DNA from: Halomonas sp. Y3 | GTDB lineage: Bacteria > Pseudomonadota > Gammaproteobacteria > Pseudomonadales > Halomonadaceae | NCBI RefSeq assembly: GCF_024137965.1 | Contig: NZ_CP099975.1 | Coordinates: forward strand, 2,170,001-2,234,000 | Length of the DNA stretch: 64,000 nucleotides | Direction of reading: 5' to 3' | Part shown: in pieces, positions 28,705 through 36,852 of the stretch | Layout of the letters: each line of letters begins with the position of its first letter | Position numbering within the stretch: the stretch's first letter is position 1 | Notes under the pieces: generated by a model | The model's input: the letters and a program-made list of their open reading frames with translations, nothing else | Told to the model about the DNA's origin: nothing | Database searches by the model: none | Program-made: the position numbers and the translations under genes

Positions 28705-29913
28705 ATGACCCTGCGACCCTGGCATCGACGCCTGTTCTGGAGCCTCGCCGGCCTGGCGCTGCTGGCCCTGCTCGCCTGGGCGCTGCGCCCCGCCCCGGTG
28801 CCGGTCAGCGTGGCCCGCGTCGCCACCGGGCCCTTCGTCGACTCGGTGATCGAGGAGGGGCGCACCCGGCTGCGCGACACCTGGAACGTCTCGGTCCCCG
28901 TGGCCGGCTACCTGCAGCGGGTCGCCCTGGAGGTGGGCGACGAGGTGGAGCAGGGCCAGGCGCTGTTCCGCCTGGAGCCGAGCCCGGCACCGGCCCTGGA
29001 CCCCCGCGCGCGCCAGCAGGCCGAGGACACCCTGCAGGCCGCCGAGGCGCGCCTCCGGGCCGCCCGGGCCAACCTGGAGACGACACAAGCCGAGCGACGC
29101 TTCGCCGAGTCGGAGTACGAGCGCTATCGCCAGCTCCACCAGCGTAACCTGGTCTCCACCACGGAGCTGGAGCAGCATCGCAGCCAGCGCGACCGCCTGC
29201 GCGCCCTGGAGAGCGCGGCGGCGGCCGGCGTCGAGGCGGCCCGCTTCGAGGTGGAGAGCGCCCGAGCGGTGCTGGCGGTGGCCAGCGGCCAGCGGGACGC
29301 ACTGGAGCACCCGGCGCTGACCATCCGCGCCCCCATCGCCGGGACGGTGCTGACCCGCTACCGCTGCTGCGAGGGCAGCGTGGCGGCCGGGGAGCCGATC
29401 CTCGAGCTCGGGAGCCTTCAGGCCCTGGAAGTTCAGGTGGATCTGCTCTCCATGGATGCGGTGCGGGTGCGCCCCGGCATGGCGGTGCATCTGACCGGCT
29501 GGGGCGGCGATGAGGTGCTGGCGGGGCGGGTTCGACGCATCGAGCCCAGCGGCTTCACCCGGGTCTCGGCGCTGGGGGTCGACGAGCAGCGAGTGCCGGT
29601 GATCATCGACTTCGAGGAGGGGCAGGAGCCCGCGGCCCTGGGGCTGGGCAGCGGCTTTCGGGTCGACGCCGAGTTCCTGGTCTGGCAGGCCGATGAGGTG
29701 CTGCAGCTGCCCACCAGCGCGCTGTTCCGCGCCGAGGGGGAGTGGGCGGTCTTTCGGGTCGAGGAGGGGCGCGCGGTGCGCGTGCCGGTCACGCCGGGGC
29801 GGCGCAGCGGCCTGGTCTCCGAGCTGCTCGACGGCCTCGGGGTGGGCGACGTCGTGATCACTCACCCCGGAGAGCGGGTGGCCGACGGCGTGCGGGTGCG
29901 CACCGAGGAGTGA
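28705..29913 (+). CDS. Periplasmic adaptor (HlyD/membrane-fusion) protein of the ABC exporter
   Basis: This 402-residue protein has an N-terminal membrane anchor (LALLALLAWAL), a lipoyl-like half motif (VAGYLQRVALEVGDEVEQGQ), and a helical hairpin rich in Glu/Arg/Gln (residues about 100-195). The second lipoyl half (IRAPIAGTVLTRYRCCEGS) and beta-barrel domains follow. AAAGGAGA precedes the ATG, 16 bases after the permease gene. The gene order ATPase-permease-adaptor suggests docking to an outer-membrane channel such as TolC, which is not in this window. Confidence 0.9.
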   Translation: MTLRPWHRRLFWSLAGLALLALLAWALRPAPVPVSVARVATGPFVDSVIEEGRTRLRDTWNVSVPVAGYLQRVALEVGDEVEQGQALFRLEPSPAPALDPRARQQAEDTLQAAEARLRAARANLETTQAERRFAESEYERYRQLHQRNLVSTTELEQHRSQRDRLRALESAAAAGVEAARFEVESARAVLAVASGQRDALEHPALTIRAPIAGTVLTRYRCCEGSVAAGEPILELGSLQALEVQVDLLSMDAVRVRPGMAVHLTGWGGDEVLAGRVRRIEPSGFTRVSALGVDEQRVPVIIDFEEGQEPAALGLGSGFRVDAEFLVWQADEVLQLPTSALFRAEGEWAVFRVEEGRAVRVPVTPGRRSGLVSELLDGLGVGDVVITHPGERVADGVRVRTEE

Positions 29914-30016
29914 ACCTGGCAGACGCCGCCGGCGCCCCTTATCATGCCCTCTTCGACGGCACCCTTGCCGGCACCGCTATCGCCCCTACCGGCCCCTCGA
30001 TTCCCTCGGAGCCCCC

Positions 30017-31075
30017 ATGACCCAGGATACCGCTCTCTTTCCGTCACGCCCCCTGCTGGTGATCTATGCCGGGGGCACCCTCGGCATGCGGGAGAGCGCC
30101 TCCGGGCTGGTGCCGGGGGGCGATATCGAGGCGCGCCTGGCGCGGGCCCTGGCGGCCCTGCCACCGGCACACCACGCCGCGCTGCCCGCGTATGAGGTGC
30201 TCTCCCTCGGCGACCCCATCGACTCCAGCGCCGCCACCCCCCGTGAGTGGCAGCGGCTGGCCGGCGAGATCGCCGCACGCTTCCGGGAGCACGCCGGCAT
30301 CGTGGTACTCCACGGCACCGACACCCTGGCCTGGACGGCAGCGAGCCTCGCCTACCAGCTCCAGGGACTGGACCGCCCGGTGGTCCTCACCGGCGCCATG
30401 CAGCCCCTGGAGGCCCCCGGCAGCGACGCCGCCGACAACCTGGCCCTGGCCCTGGCCTTCGCCGCCAACCCCGCCCTGCAGGAGGTGGCGATCGCCTTCG
30501 GCGGCAGGCTGCTGCGCGGCGTGCGGGCGCGCAAGTGGCAGACCCGCCGCGCCGACGCCTTCGCCAGCCCCAGCTATCCGCTGCTGGGCGAGCGGGTCGA
30601 TGGCGACGCCGTGCTCTATCCCGGACGCGGCCTGGCGCAGCAGCAGCGCGGCGCTCCCCGCTTCGAGCTGCCGGACTACGCCCCGCTGGCCGACGGCGGC
30701 GTGGCACGCATCGTGCTGTGGCCGGGCATCGCCGCCCGCCAGCTAGCCGCCTGGCTCGACGACCCGCGGCTCAAGGGGGCCCTGCTGGAGGTGTGGGGCG
30801 GCGGCAATGTGCCCGCGAACCGGGAGCTGATCGGCGTGCTGGCCCGAGCCAGCGGCGAGGGCAAGCTGCTCGCGGCGCTCAGCCAGTGCCCCCACGGCGG
30901 CGTCGAGATCGGCCACTATGCGGCGGGCCAGGGGCTGGCGGCCGCCGGCGTGCTCTCGGCGGATGCCATGACGCCGGAAGCGGCACTGGCCAAGCTGGTG
31001 CACCTGCTGGCCCAGCCGCTCCCCGATGAGGAGCGCCGGCGGCGCTTCCTGACACCGCTGGCCGGGGAGCGCTGA
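30017..31075 (+). CDS. ansA: Type I (cytoplasmic) L-asparaginase
   Basis: This 352-residue enzyme hydrolyses asparagine to aspartate and ammonia. The first catalytic threonine is T21 in YAGGTLGM. The second active-site element, HGTDTLAWTA, holds T101-D102, and SDAADNL also fits the family. There is no signal peptide, so it is the cytoplasmic type. GGAG precedes the ATG. The gene stands alone between the ABC exporter and a DUF2789 gene. Confidence 0.9.
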   Translation: MTQDTALFPSRPLLVIYAGGTLGMRESASGLVPGGDIEARLARALAALPPAHHAALPAYEVLSLGDPIDSSAATPREWQRLAGEIAARFREHAGIVVLHGTDTLAWTAASLAYQLQGLDRPVVLTGAMQPLEAPGSDAADNLALALAFAANPALQEVAIAFGGRLLRGVRARKWQTRRADAFASPSYPLLGERVDGDAVLYPGRGLAQQQRGAPRFELPDYAPLADGGVARIVLWPGIAARQLAAWLDDPRLKGALLEVWGGGNVPANRELIGVLARASGEGKLLAALSQCPHGGVEIGHYAAGQGLAAAGVLSADAMTPEAALAKLVHLLAQPLPDEERRRRFLTPLAGER

Positions 31076-31166
31076 CGGCTTCCCGGGGAAGCGTTGACGG
31101 GGGTCATGCAGCGCCAGGCGCAAGCCGCTATGGTGGGGGTATTCCCACCACGCAAGGAGAGCCGCC

Positions 31167-31403
31167 ATGGAGCATCCCGACCATCCCTTCACCGAACTGT
31201 TCGAGCAGCTGGGACTCGCTTCGGACCCCGAGTCGATCAAGCGCTTCATCGAACGCAACGGCCCCATTCCCGAGGAGATCGCCCTGCCCGACGCCTCCTG
31301 CTGGAACGAGGGTCAGGCCGACTTCCTGCGCGAAGCCATCGAGGAGGACGCCGACTGGGCCGAGGTGGTCGACCACCTGAACGCCTCGCTGCGCAAGGCA
31401 TAG
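31167..31403 (+). CDS. DUF2789 family small protein
   Basis: This 78-residue acidic protein contains the pattern HPFTELFEQLGL...I..FI..N.P....I.LPDA.CWN..QA.FL.EA...DADW, which I recognise as DUF2789, a family of gammaproteobacterial proteins without known function. AAGGAGAG at good spacing supports the start. It is convergent with the VTT-domain gene. Confidence 0.85.
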   Translation: MEHPDHPFTELFEQLGLASDPESIKRFIERNGPIPEEIALPDASCWNEGQADFLREAIEEDADWAEVVDHLNASLRKA

Positions 31404-31419
31404 CGAGCGAGCGGCCAGG

Positions 31420-32100
31420 CTAGCCGTTGGCGGCCTGGCCGTTGGCCTCCACCCGGCGCCGTACCCAGGCGCCCACCAGCAGCAGCACGGTGAGCGCCAG
31501 CAGCGGCAGCACCACGCCGATGCTCAGCGCCTCCTCCTTCTCCACCGCCTCCAGCGCCCCATAGATGGCGCTGGCATAGACCGCCCACTTCACCCCCAGG
31601 CCGATGATCGCCGCCGCCAGGAAGGTCCCGAGCGGCAGGCGCAGCAGCCCCGCGGCGTAGTTCACCACCGAGTGGGGAAAGCCCGGCAGCACCCGTAGGG
31701 CGCACTGGGTCAGGAAGTCGCTGCGGGTCTCCAGCCGCCGCATGATCTTGCGGGTCAACCCCTTGGGGGTCCAGCGATCGCCGACCCGGGCCGACAGCCA
31801 GTAGGCGCCCAGGGCCCCCAGCACGCTGCCCACGATCAGCATGGGCGTGGCCGCCAGCGGCGTATAGAAGGGGGCGATCAGCCAGAGCCCGATGCTGCCG
31901 GGCAGCCCCAGGGCCAGGGTCACGGCCATCACCAGGATCACGGAGACGATCACCACCGGATGGTGGGAGGCCTCGTCCGCCCAGCGCTGCAGCTCGGCCA
32001 GGTCGGGGGAGTGCCAGATCCAGAGGTAGAGCGCCATCAGCACGACGCCCCCCACTGCCGCTACCCGCCAGGGCCAGCGCAGTGAACTATCGTTGAACAT
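31420..32100 (-). CDS. VTT-domain membrane protein (TVP38/TMEM64, DedA-like)
   Basis: This 226-residue protein has about five hydrophobic segments and the VTT (SNARE-associated) domain signature GLPGSIGLWLIAPFY...GALGAYWLSARVG...FPHSVVNYAAGLL. Related proteins scramble or flip lipids, and some DedA members carry undecaprenyl phosphate. The start is placed at the ATG at 32100; a TTG seven codons upstream is in frame but has no ribosome site. The 124-base gap to trhP shows no clear feature. Confidence 0.83.
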   Translation of the reverse strand: MFNDSSLRWPWRVAAVGGVVLMALYLWIWHSPDLAELQRWADEASHHPVVIVSVILVMAVTLALGLPGSIGLWLIAPFYTPLAATPMLIVGSVLGALGAYWLSARVGDRWTPKGLTRKIMRRLETRSDFLTQCALRVLPGFPHSVVNYAAGLLRLPLGTFLAAAIIGLGVKWAVYASAIYGALEAVEKEEALSIGVVLPLLALTVLLLVGAWVRRRVEANGQAANG

Positions 32101-32224
32101 CGATTCGTTACTCGGGGCCAAATGACGATCATGTTGCCACGGCGGGGCCGGCAGGCGCCAGCAAAGACGACGCCGGCCCGATGGCGGGAGCGGAGCGCGA
32201 TGCTGCCGGCCCCGGCGGCGGTCA

Positions 32225-33646
32225 TCAGCCCTGGAGGTCGCGCATCAGCAGCGCGAACTCGATGCGCTCCGGTGCGATGGCCTCGCCGGGCACCGGGATC
32301 AGTACCACGTGGCCGGACCCCGGCGCCACCCCAACGGACTCCCCGCGCCGGTTCTCGATCTGCTCGAGCACGAAACGGCGGTTACCGCCGGGCAGCATCA
32401 GCTCCATGCCGTCCCCCACCTCGAAGCGGTTCTTGACGTCCACCTCCAGCACGCCGCGGTCCGGATCGTAGCCGATCACCTCGCCCACGAACTGCTGATG
32501 AACGCCCACCGAGTTGCCGCGCTCGTAGTTCTGGTACTCGTCGTGGACATGGCGCCGGTAGAAGCCCTCCGTGTAGCCGCGGTTGGCCAGATTGTCGAGC
32601 TCGTCCATCAGGCGCATGTCGAAGGGGCGACCGGCCACGGCGTCGTCGATGGCGCGGCGGTAGACCTGGGCAGTGCGGGCCACATAGTAGTGGGACTTGG
32701 TGCGCCCCTCGATCTTCAGGGAGGTGACGCCCATCTGGGCGAGCCGCGGCACGTGCTGAACGGCGCGCAGGTCCTTGGAGTTCATGATGTAGGTGCCGTG
32801 CTCGTCCTCGAAGATCGGCATCAGCTCGCCGGGCCGAGTGGCGTCCTCGATCAGGGCCGAGAGCTCGCCCTGCCCCTCCACCCCGCCGGCGGTGGCGGTG
32901 CTCTCAAAGCGGGTGCTGCCGCCGCCGGAGGCGATCAGCCCGCCGCCCTGGCCCGGCGTCCAGACGCCGCTGCCCGCGTGGGCCGCCGCGGAGTTGGCCG
33001 GCACCAGGTCGCCGGTCTCGTCATGGGCCGCCGCCACGGCGTTGTACTGCCAGCGGCAGGCGTTGGTGCAGGTGCCCTGGTTGGGGTCCCGGTGGTTGAA
33101 GTAGCCGGAGAGCAGGCAGCGCCCGGAGTAGGCGATGCAGAGCGCCCCGTGGACGAAGGTCTCGATCTCGAGGTCCGGGCACTCGGCGCGAATCTCGCCG
33201 ATCTCCTCCAGCGATAGCTCCCGCGACAGGATGATGCGGCTGATGCCCTGCTGCTGCCAGAACCTGGCCGCCGCCCAGTTGACCACGTTGGACTGCACCG
33301 AGAGGTGGATCACCTGGTCGGGCCAGCGCTCGCGGATCATCATGATCAGGCCCGGGTCGGACATGATCAGCGCATCCGGGCCGGCCTCGATCACCGGCGC
33401 CATGTCGCGCAAATAGGTCTTCAGCTTGCTGTTATGGGGCGCGATGTTGGAGGCCACGTAGAACTGCTTGCCCCGCTCGCGGGCATAGGCGATGCCCCTG
33501 TGCAGGTTGTCGATCTTGAAGTCGTTGTTGCGCACCCGCAGGGAGTAGCGGGGCTGGCCGGCATAGACGGCGTCGGCGCCATAGGCGAAGGCGTAGCGCA
33601 TGTTCTTGAACGTTCCCGCCGGGGAGAGCAGTTCGGGGGCTTGCAT
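32225..33646 (-). CDS. trhP: TrhP, tRNA uridine-34 hydroxylase of the U32 peptidase family (YegQ)
   Basis: This 473-residue protein matches YegQ/TrhP from its first residues (APELLSPAGTFKNMRYAFAYGADAVYAG) to the U32 C-terminal domain. The four cysteines that hold the iron-sulfur cluster in this family are seen in GALCIAYSGRCLLSGYF and QGTCTNACRWQY. In E. coli it makes 5-hydroxyuridine at the wobble position of tRNA using prephenate. Residues about 210-265 form a Gly/Ala/Ser-rich linker longer than in E. coli YegQ. It sits upstream of, and divergent from, the queuosine genes, which modify the same tRNA position. Confidence 0.9.
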   Translation of the reverse strand: MQAPELLSPAGTFKNMRYAFAYGADAVYAGQPRYSLRVRNNDFKIDNLHRGIAYARERGKQFYVASNIAPHNSKLKTYLRDMAPVIEAGPDALIMSDPGLIMMIRERWPDQVIHLSVQSNVVNWAAARFWQQQGISRIILSRELSLEEIGEIRAECPDLEIETFVHGALCIAYSGRCLLSGYFNHRDPNQGTCTNACRWQYNAVAAAHDETGDLVPANSAAAHAGSGVWTPGQGGGLIASGGGSTRFESTATAGGVEGQGELSALIEDATRPGELMPIFEDEHGTYIMNSKDLRAVQHVPRLAQMGVTSLKIEGRTKSHYYVARTAQVYRRAIDDAVAGRPFDMRLMDELDNLANRGYTEGFYRRHVHDEYQNYERGNSVGVHQQFVGEVIGYDPDRGVLEVDVKNRFEVGDGMELMLPGGNRRFVLEQIENRRGESVGVAPGSGHVVLIPVPGEAIAPERIEFALLMRDLQG

Positions 33647-33706
33647 AGGGAGTCACCGTTGTCAGGACGATGGCGCCACGGGGGCGCTGGAAATTGAGGG
33701 GCGCAT

Positions 33707-33715
33707 AGTATAGCA
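33707..33715 (-). promoter_or_regulatory. Extended -10 promoter element for trhP
   Basis: On the minus strand TGCTATACT reads as an extended -10 (TGn + TATACT). It lies about 60 bases before the trhP start codon. No good -35 hexamer was found at 17 bp, as is usual for extended -10 promoters. Confidence 0.35.
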
Positions 33716-33843
33716 GCAACGAGCCCCCTGGCGTCCCGGCAGGTTTCCCGCTTACCCGGTGTCAAGTAGACTATGTCCCCTTCCGGACCGGACCCCGGAA
33801 CGCCGCGCTGCGGCGCGACAAATTCTCCGACCAGAGCCTGAAC

Positions 33844-34581
33844 ATGACCCTTTCTGCTTCTTCCACGGCCGGCGCCCCCGCCACCGTGGTGATCTACTCC
33901 GGCGGCATGGACTCCTACACCGTGCTGCACCGCGCCCTGAGCGAGGGCCTCGAGGTCCACGCCCTCTCCTTCGACTATGGCCAGCGCCACGCCCGGGAGC
34001 TCGAGGTAGCCGAGCGCGTCTGCCGCGAACTCGGCGTGCCCCACCAGGTGGTGGATATCCGTGCCATCCACGGCCTGATCGACAACTCGGCGCTCACCGA
34101 CAGCGCCCGCGAACTGCCCGAGGGGGACTACGGCGAGGAGAACCTGACGGCCACGGTGGTGCCCAACCGCAACATGATCCTGCTCTCGCTGGCCATCGCC
34201 AAGGCGGTGAATATCGGCGCCGGCCGGGTCGACTACGGCGCCCACGGCGGCGACCACGTGCTCTATCCGGACTGCCGGCCCGCGTTCGTCGAGGCGATGA
34301 ACGCCGTGGCGGGCATCGCCAACTTCGAGGCGGTGGCGATCCACGCCCCCTACCTTCGCGCCAGCAAGGCGGAGATCCTCGCCGACGGCCTGGCCATGGG
34401 GCTCGACTACGGCAAGACCTGGACCTGCTACCGAGGAGGCGAACTGGCCTGCGGGCGCTGCGGCAGCTGTCGCGAGCGGCTGGCGGCCTTTGCCGCCAAC
34501 GGGGCGACCGACCCCCTCGGCTATTCAGAGCGGCCCGCATCCGCCGCCGACGCGCCTCAGCCCCCGGCCGGAGAATCCTGA
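33844..34581 (+). CDS. queC: QueC, 7-cyano-7-deazaguanine synthase
   Basis: This 245-residue ATP-dependent enzyme converts 7-carboxy-7-deazaguanine to preQ0 in queuosine synthesis. The PP-loop SGGMDS is at residues 19-24, and the zinc site [14 protein letters not shown] (plus an upstream Cys in [10 protein letters not shown]) lies near the C terminus. The Met in SGGMDS is a minor departure from the more common SGGxDS residues. Its stop codon shares one base with the queE start (TGATG), so translation is coupled. A TAGACT hexamer at 33767-33772 may be its -10 box. Confidence 0.94.
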   Translation: MTLSASSTAGAPATVVIYSGGMDSYTVLHRALSEGLEVHALSFDYGQRHARELEVAERVCRELGVPHQVVDIRAIHGLIDNSALTDSARELPEGDYGEENLTATVVPNRNMILLSLAIAKAVNIGAGRVDYGAHGGDHVLYPDCRPAFVEAMNAVAGIANFEAVAIHAPYLRASKAEILADGLAMGLDYGKTWTCYRGGELACGRCGSCRERLAAFAANGATDPLGYSERPASAADAPQPPAGES

Positions 34582-35273
34582 TGTATCACGTCAAGGAGGC
34601 CTTCTACACCCTGCAGGGAGAAGGCGGCCAGGCGGGGCGCGCCAGCGTCTTCTGTCGCTTCTCGGGCTGCAACCTCTGGTCGGGCCGCGAACAGGACCGC
34701 GCCTCGGCGGCCTGCACCTTCTGCGATACCGATTTCCTCGGTACCGACGGCCAGAACGGCGGGCGCTTTGCCACCGCGGAGGCGCTGGCCGCGCACCTGA
34801 CGGCACTCTGGCCGGATCAGGACGGCTCGAGTGTGAAGGGCGCCACGCCCTATGTGGTCTTCACCGGGGGTGAGCCGCTGCTGCAGCTCGATGAGGCCCT
34901 GATCCAGGCCATGCAGGCGCGGGGCTTCGAGGTCGCCGTGGAGACCAACGGCACCCTCCCCGCCCCGCCCGGCATCGACTGGCTCTGCGTCAGCCCCAAG
35001 GGGGCCAGCGCCCTGACCATCACCGCCGGCAACGAACTGAAGCTGGTCTATCCCCAGCCAGAGGCGCCGCCGGAACGCTTCGCCCGGCTCGACTTCGACC
35101 ACTTCTTCCTGCAGCCCATGGATACCGGTGCCAGCGGACGCCGCACCAGACCGGCGGACGACGCCATCGCCGCCACCACGACCGACACCATGGCCGCGAG
35201 CGTCGCCTACTGCCTGGCCCACCCAGGGTGGCGCCTGTCGCTGCAGACCCACAAGATCACGGGGATCGACTGA
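34581..35273 (+). CDS. queE: QueE, 7-carboxy-7-deazaguanine synthase (radical SAM)
   Basis: This 230-residue radical SAM enzyme makes 7-carboxy-7-deazaguanine from 6-carboxytetrahydropterin. The [4Fe-4S] cysteines are C30, C45 and C48, a CX14CX2C spacing known from a QueE subgroup instead of the classical CX3CX2C. The N terminus YHVKEAFYTLQGEG and FTGGEPLLQ are also typical. It overlaps queC by one base and the double PTPS gene by one base (TGATG at both ends), so the three genes form a tight operon for the first steps to queuosine. Confidence 0.93.
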   Translation: MYHVKEAFYTLQGEGGQAGRASVFCRFSGCNLWSGREQDRASAACTFCDTDFLGTDGQNGGRFATAEALAAHLTALWPDQDGSSVKGATPYVVFTGGEPLLQLDEALIQAMQARGFEVAVETNGTLPAPPGIDWLCVSPKGASALTITAGNELKLVYPQPEAPPERFARLDFDHFFLQPMDTGASGRRTRPADDAIAATTTDTMAASVAYCLAHPGWRLSLQTHKITGID

Positions 35274-36118
35274 TGACGCTATTCGTCAACCGCCTTACCC
35301 ACCTCGACGTCTCCCTCTGGTGTCCGCAACGCGGGCTCACCGGGGCCAGCTGGCAGGTGGACCTGGAGCTCGATGGCGAACTCGGCGAGGACGGCATGCT
35401 TTTCGACTTCGGCGAGGTCAAACCCTGGGTCAAGCAGCGCCTGGATGCCGGCGTGGACCACACCCTGCTGGTGCCGACCCGCGCGCCCGGCGTGGAGGTC
35501 GCGGAGTGCCAGGAGGGGCTCTCCATCCAGACACGGCTGCCCTGGTCCATGGAGGTCCGCGGCCCCCGCCAGGCCTTCACCCTGCTGCCCTGGGCGGAGA
35601 TCTCCTCCGAACGGCTGGCCGAGCACCTGGCAGGGGAGCTGTCGCGACGCCTGCCGCCCAGGGTCAGCGCCCTGCGGCTGACCCTGCAGGAGGAGGCCAT
35701 CGATGGCGCCGCCTATACCTACAGCCACGGCCTCAGGCACCATGCGGGCAACTGCCAGCGCATCGCCCACGGCCACCGTTCCCGCCTGCATATCTGGCAG
35801 GGCGGCAGCCGCCAGCCCGGTCTGGAGGCAGAGTGGGCCAGGCGCCTGGCGGACTGCTACCTGATCGACCGCCAGGACCTGGCCGAGGCGCCACCCGCCG
35901 GCGCTGCCGGTCCGCTGACGGCTCGCTACCGTGCGCCTCAGGGAAGCTTCGTGATTCGCCTGCCCGCCGAGCGCTGCCGGGTCCTTCCCACTCCCACCAC
36001 CGTGGAGCATATCGCCGCCTGGCTGGCAGAGCAGATCAGTCGGGAAACCGGCGAGGCCACCCGGGTCCAGGCCTTCGAGGGGGTCGACAAGGGCGCCTTC
36101 GCCCGGGGGGAGCCATGA
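35273..36118 (+). CDS. Double-domain 6-carboxytetrahydropterin synthase-like protein (QueD family)
   Basis: This 281-residue protein is about twice the size of QueD and appears to hold two PTPS domains. The N-terminal half keeps Cys17, DFGEVK (45-50) and DHTLL (62-66), but where QueD has the zinc ligands HGH it reads TGAS. The C-terminal half has the zinc-site pattern H152, C161, H166, H168, but its DFxxxK/DHxxL stretch is degenerate. So each half shows what the other has lost. By position in the operon it should supply 6-carboxytetrahydropterin for QueE. No standard QueD is seen in the window. Family assignment is confident; that it is the working QueD is inference. Confidence 0.8.
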   Translation: MTLFVNRLTHLDVSLWCPQRGLTGASWQVDLELDGELGEDGMLFDFGEVKPWVKQRLDAGVDHTLLVPTRAPGVEVAECQEGLSIQTRLPWSMEVRGPRQAFTLLPWAEISSERLAEHLAGELSRRLPPRVSALRLTLQEEAIDGAAYTYSHGLRHHAGNCQRIAHGHRSRLHIWQGGSRQPGLEAEWARRLADCYLIDRQDLAEAPPAGAAGPLTARYRAPQGSFVIRLPAERCRVLPTPTTVEHIAAWLAEQISRETGEATRVQAFEGVDKGAFARGEP

Positions 36119-36121
36119 GAG

Positions 36122-36179
36122 GGGGAGCCATGAGCGCGTCGGGCGCAGCGGGGGAGCCATGAGCGCGTCGGGCGCAGCG
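36122..36179. repeat. 29-bp tandem duplication covering the translation start of the YkgJ gene
   Basis: GGGGAGCCATGAGCGCGTCG followed by GGCGCAGCG occurs twice in a row (36122-36150 and 36151-36179). A partial third copy (GGGGAGCCATGAG) sits just upstream at 36107-36119. Each copy carries a purine-rich stretch, an ATG and the first codons. The middle ATG (36130) opens a 10-codon frame that ends at 36162, overlapping the true ATG at 36159 by ATGA. Confidence 0.9.
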
Positions 36180-36452
36180 GAGCAGCCGGCGGCCCTGGCC
36201 GAGGGCTGTCGCCCGGGGTGCGGGGCCTGCTGCATTGCGCCCTCCATCCACTCGCCAATCCCCGGAATGCCGGAAGGCAAGCCTGCCGGGGTGCGCTGCG
36301 TCCAGCTGGATGACGGAAACCTGTGTCGGCTGTTCGGCGACCCGTCTCGCCCGGCGCTCTGCGCGCGCTTCGGCTTCGACGAGGCCCTCTGCGGCAGCCA
36401 CCGGGAGGAGGCCCTGGAGCGCATCGCGGCGCTGGAGCTGGCAACGCGCTGA
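36159..36452 (+). CDS. YkgJ-family cysteine-cluster protein
   Basis: This 97-residue protein has eight cysteines, in the order CRPGCGACC, RCVQL, LCRLF, LCARF and LCGS, matching the YkgJ/UPF0153 pattern of a putative Zn2+ or Fe-S binding protein. No catalytic role is established for the family. The start used is the third of three ATGs in a tandem-duplicated leader, because only this one is in frame with the conserved part. It is directly downstream of the queC-queE-PTPS genes and convergent with the small MvaT-like gene. Confidence 0.85.
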   Translation: MSASGAAEQPAALAEGCRPGCGACCIAPSIHSPIPGMPEGKPAGVRCVQLDDGNLCRLFGDPSRPALCARFGFDEALCGSHREEALERIAALELATR

Positions 36453-36484
36453 CGGGATCCAGGGAGCGTCGGCGCCGGGGAGAG

Positions 36485-36778
36485 TCAGGCGATGCGCCCC
36501 TGCTGCTGCAGGAGCTGAACCAGGTGGACCACCTGTTCGGCGGGCTGATGGTACTCCTGCATCAGCGCCTGAAGGCGCTCCTCGAAGCGCTGCTGACGCG
36601 CCGCTTCGCTCTCCTCATCGGCAGGCGGCGACGCCACCGGTGGGCCAACGGGAATCTTTGCCTGAGTCGCGGGATCATCGAGTCCACGCAGCGCCTCCGC
36701 AAAGGCGTCATCGAGTTCGCGGAACTTGCGCAGTTTCTCGCGCTCATCCATCGGCTTGCGGTGAGTCTGTTGTTTCAT
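36485..36778 (-). CDS. Short MvaT-like protein with only the coiled-coil oligomerisation region
   Basis: This 97-residue acidic protein has residues about 58-92 (RFEERLQALMQEYHQPAEQVVHLVQLL) that align without gaps to the N-terminal dimerisation helices of the MvaT encoded 1.1 kb away (FKERLEALMKEFDKSAADVLALL), with 11 identities over about 24 positions. It ends there, so the AT-hook-like DNA-binding domain of MvaT is absent. The N-terminal half is charged and has a Pro-rich linker. Several H-NS-family modulators are truncated in this way. A second in-frame ATG at 36751 is possible. A perfect TATAAT lies upstream. The link to MvaT is by my own alignment, so the function is inference. Confidence 0.65.
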   Translation of the reverse strand: MKQQTHRKPMDEREKLRKFRELDDAFAEALRGLDDPATQAKIPVGPPVASPPADEESEAARQQRFEERLQALMQEYHQPAEQVVHLVQLLQQQGRIA

Positions 36779-36823
36779 CAGTTACCGGTCGTTCATGGAA
36801 GGGGGCGTAAAAGCAATATCGGG

Positions 36824-36852
36824 ATTATACCGCCATCCCCTTGAACGGCGAA
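36824..36852 (-). promoter_or_regulatory. Promoter for the short MvaT-like gene
   Basis: On the minus strand a perfect TATAAT (36829-36824) lies 17 bp after a weak TTCGCC. The predicted start, near 36817, gives a leader of about 38 bases to the ATG at 36778. The rest of the 256-base gap up to the AraC-type gene shows nothing else that I can identify. Confidence 0.45.

Noticed and set aside
31413..31440. Inverted repeat GGCCAGGC...GCCTGGCC between the DUF2789 and VTT genes
   Set aside because: It has a 12-base loop, no T-run, and half of it is coding sequence of the VTT gene; probably chance in GC-rich DNA.
33647..33843. preQ1 riboswitch before queC
   Set aside because: No compact stem with an A-rich tail typical of preQ1 aptamers could be traced; only promoter-like elements were seen.
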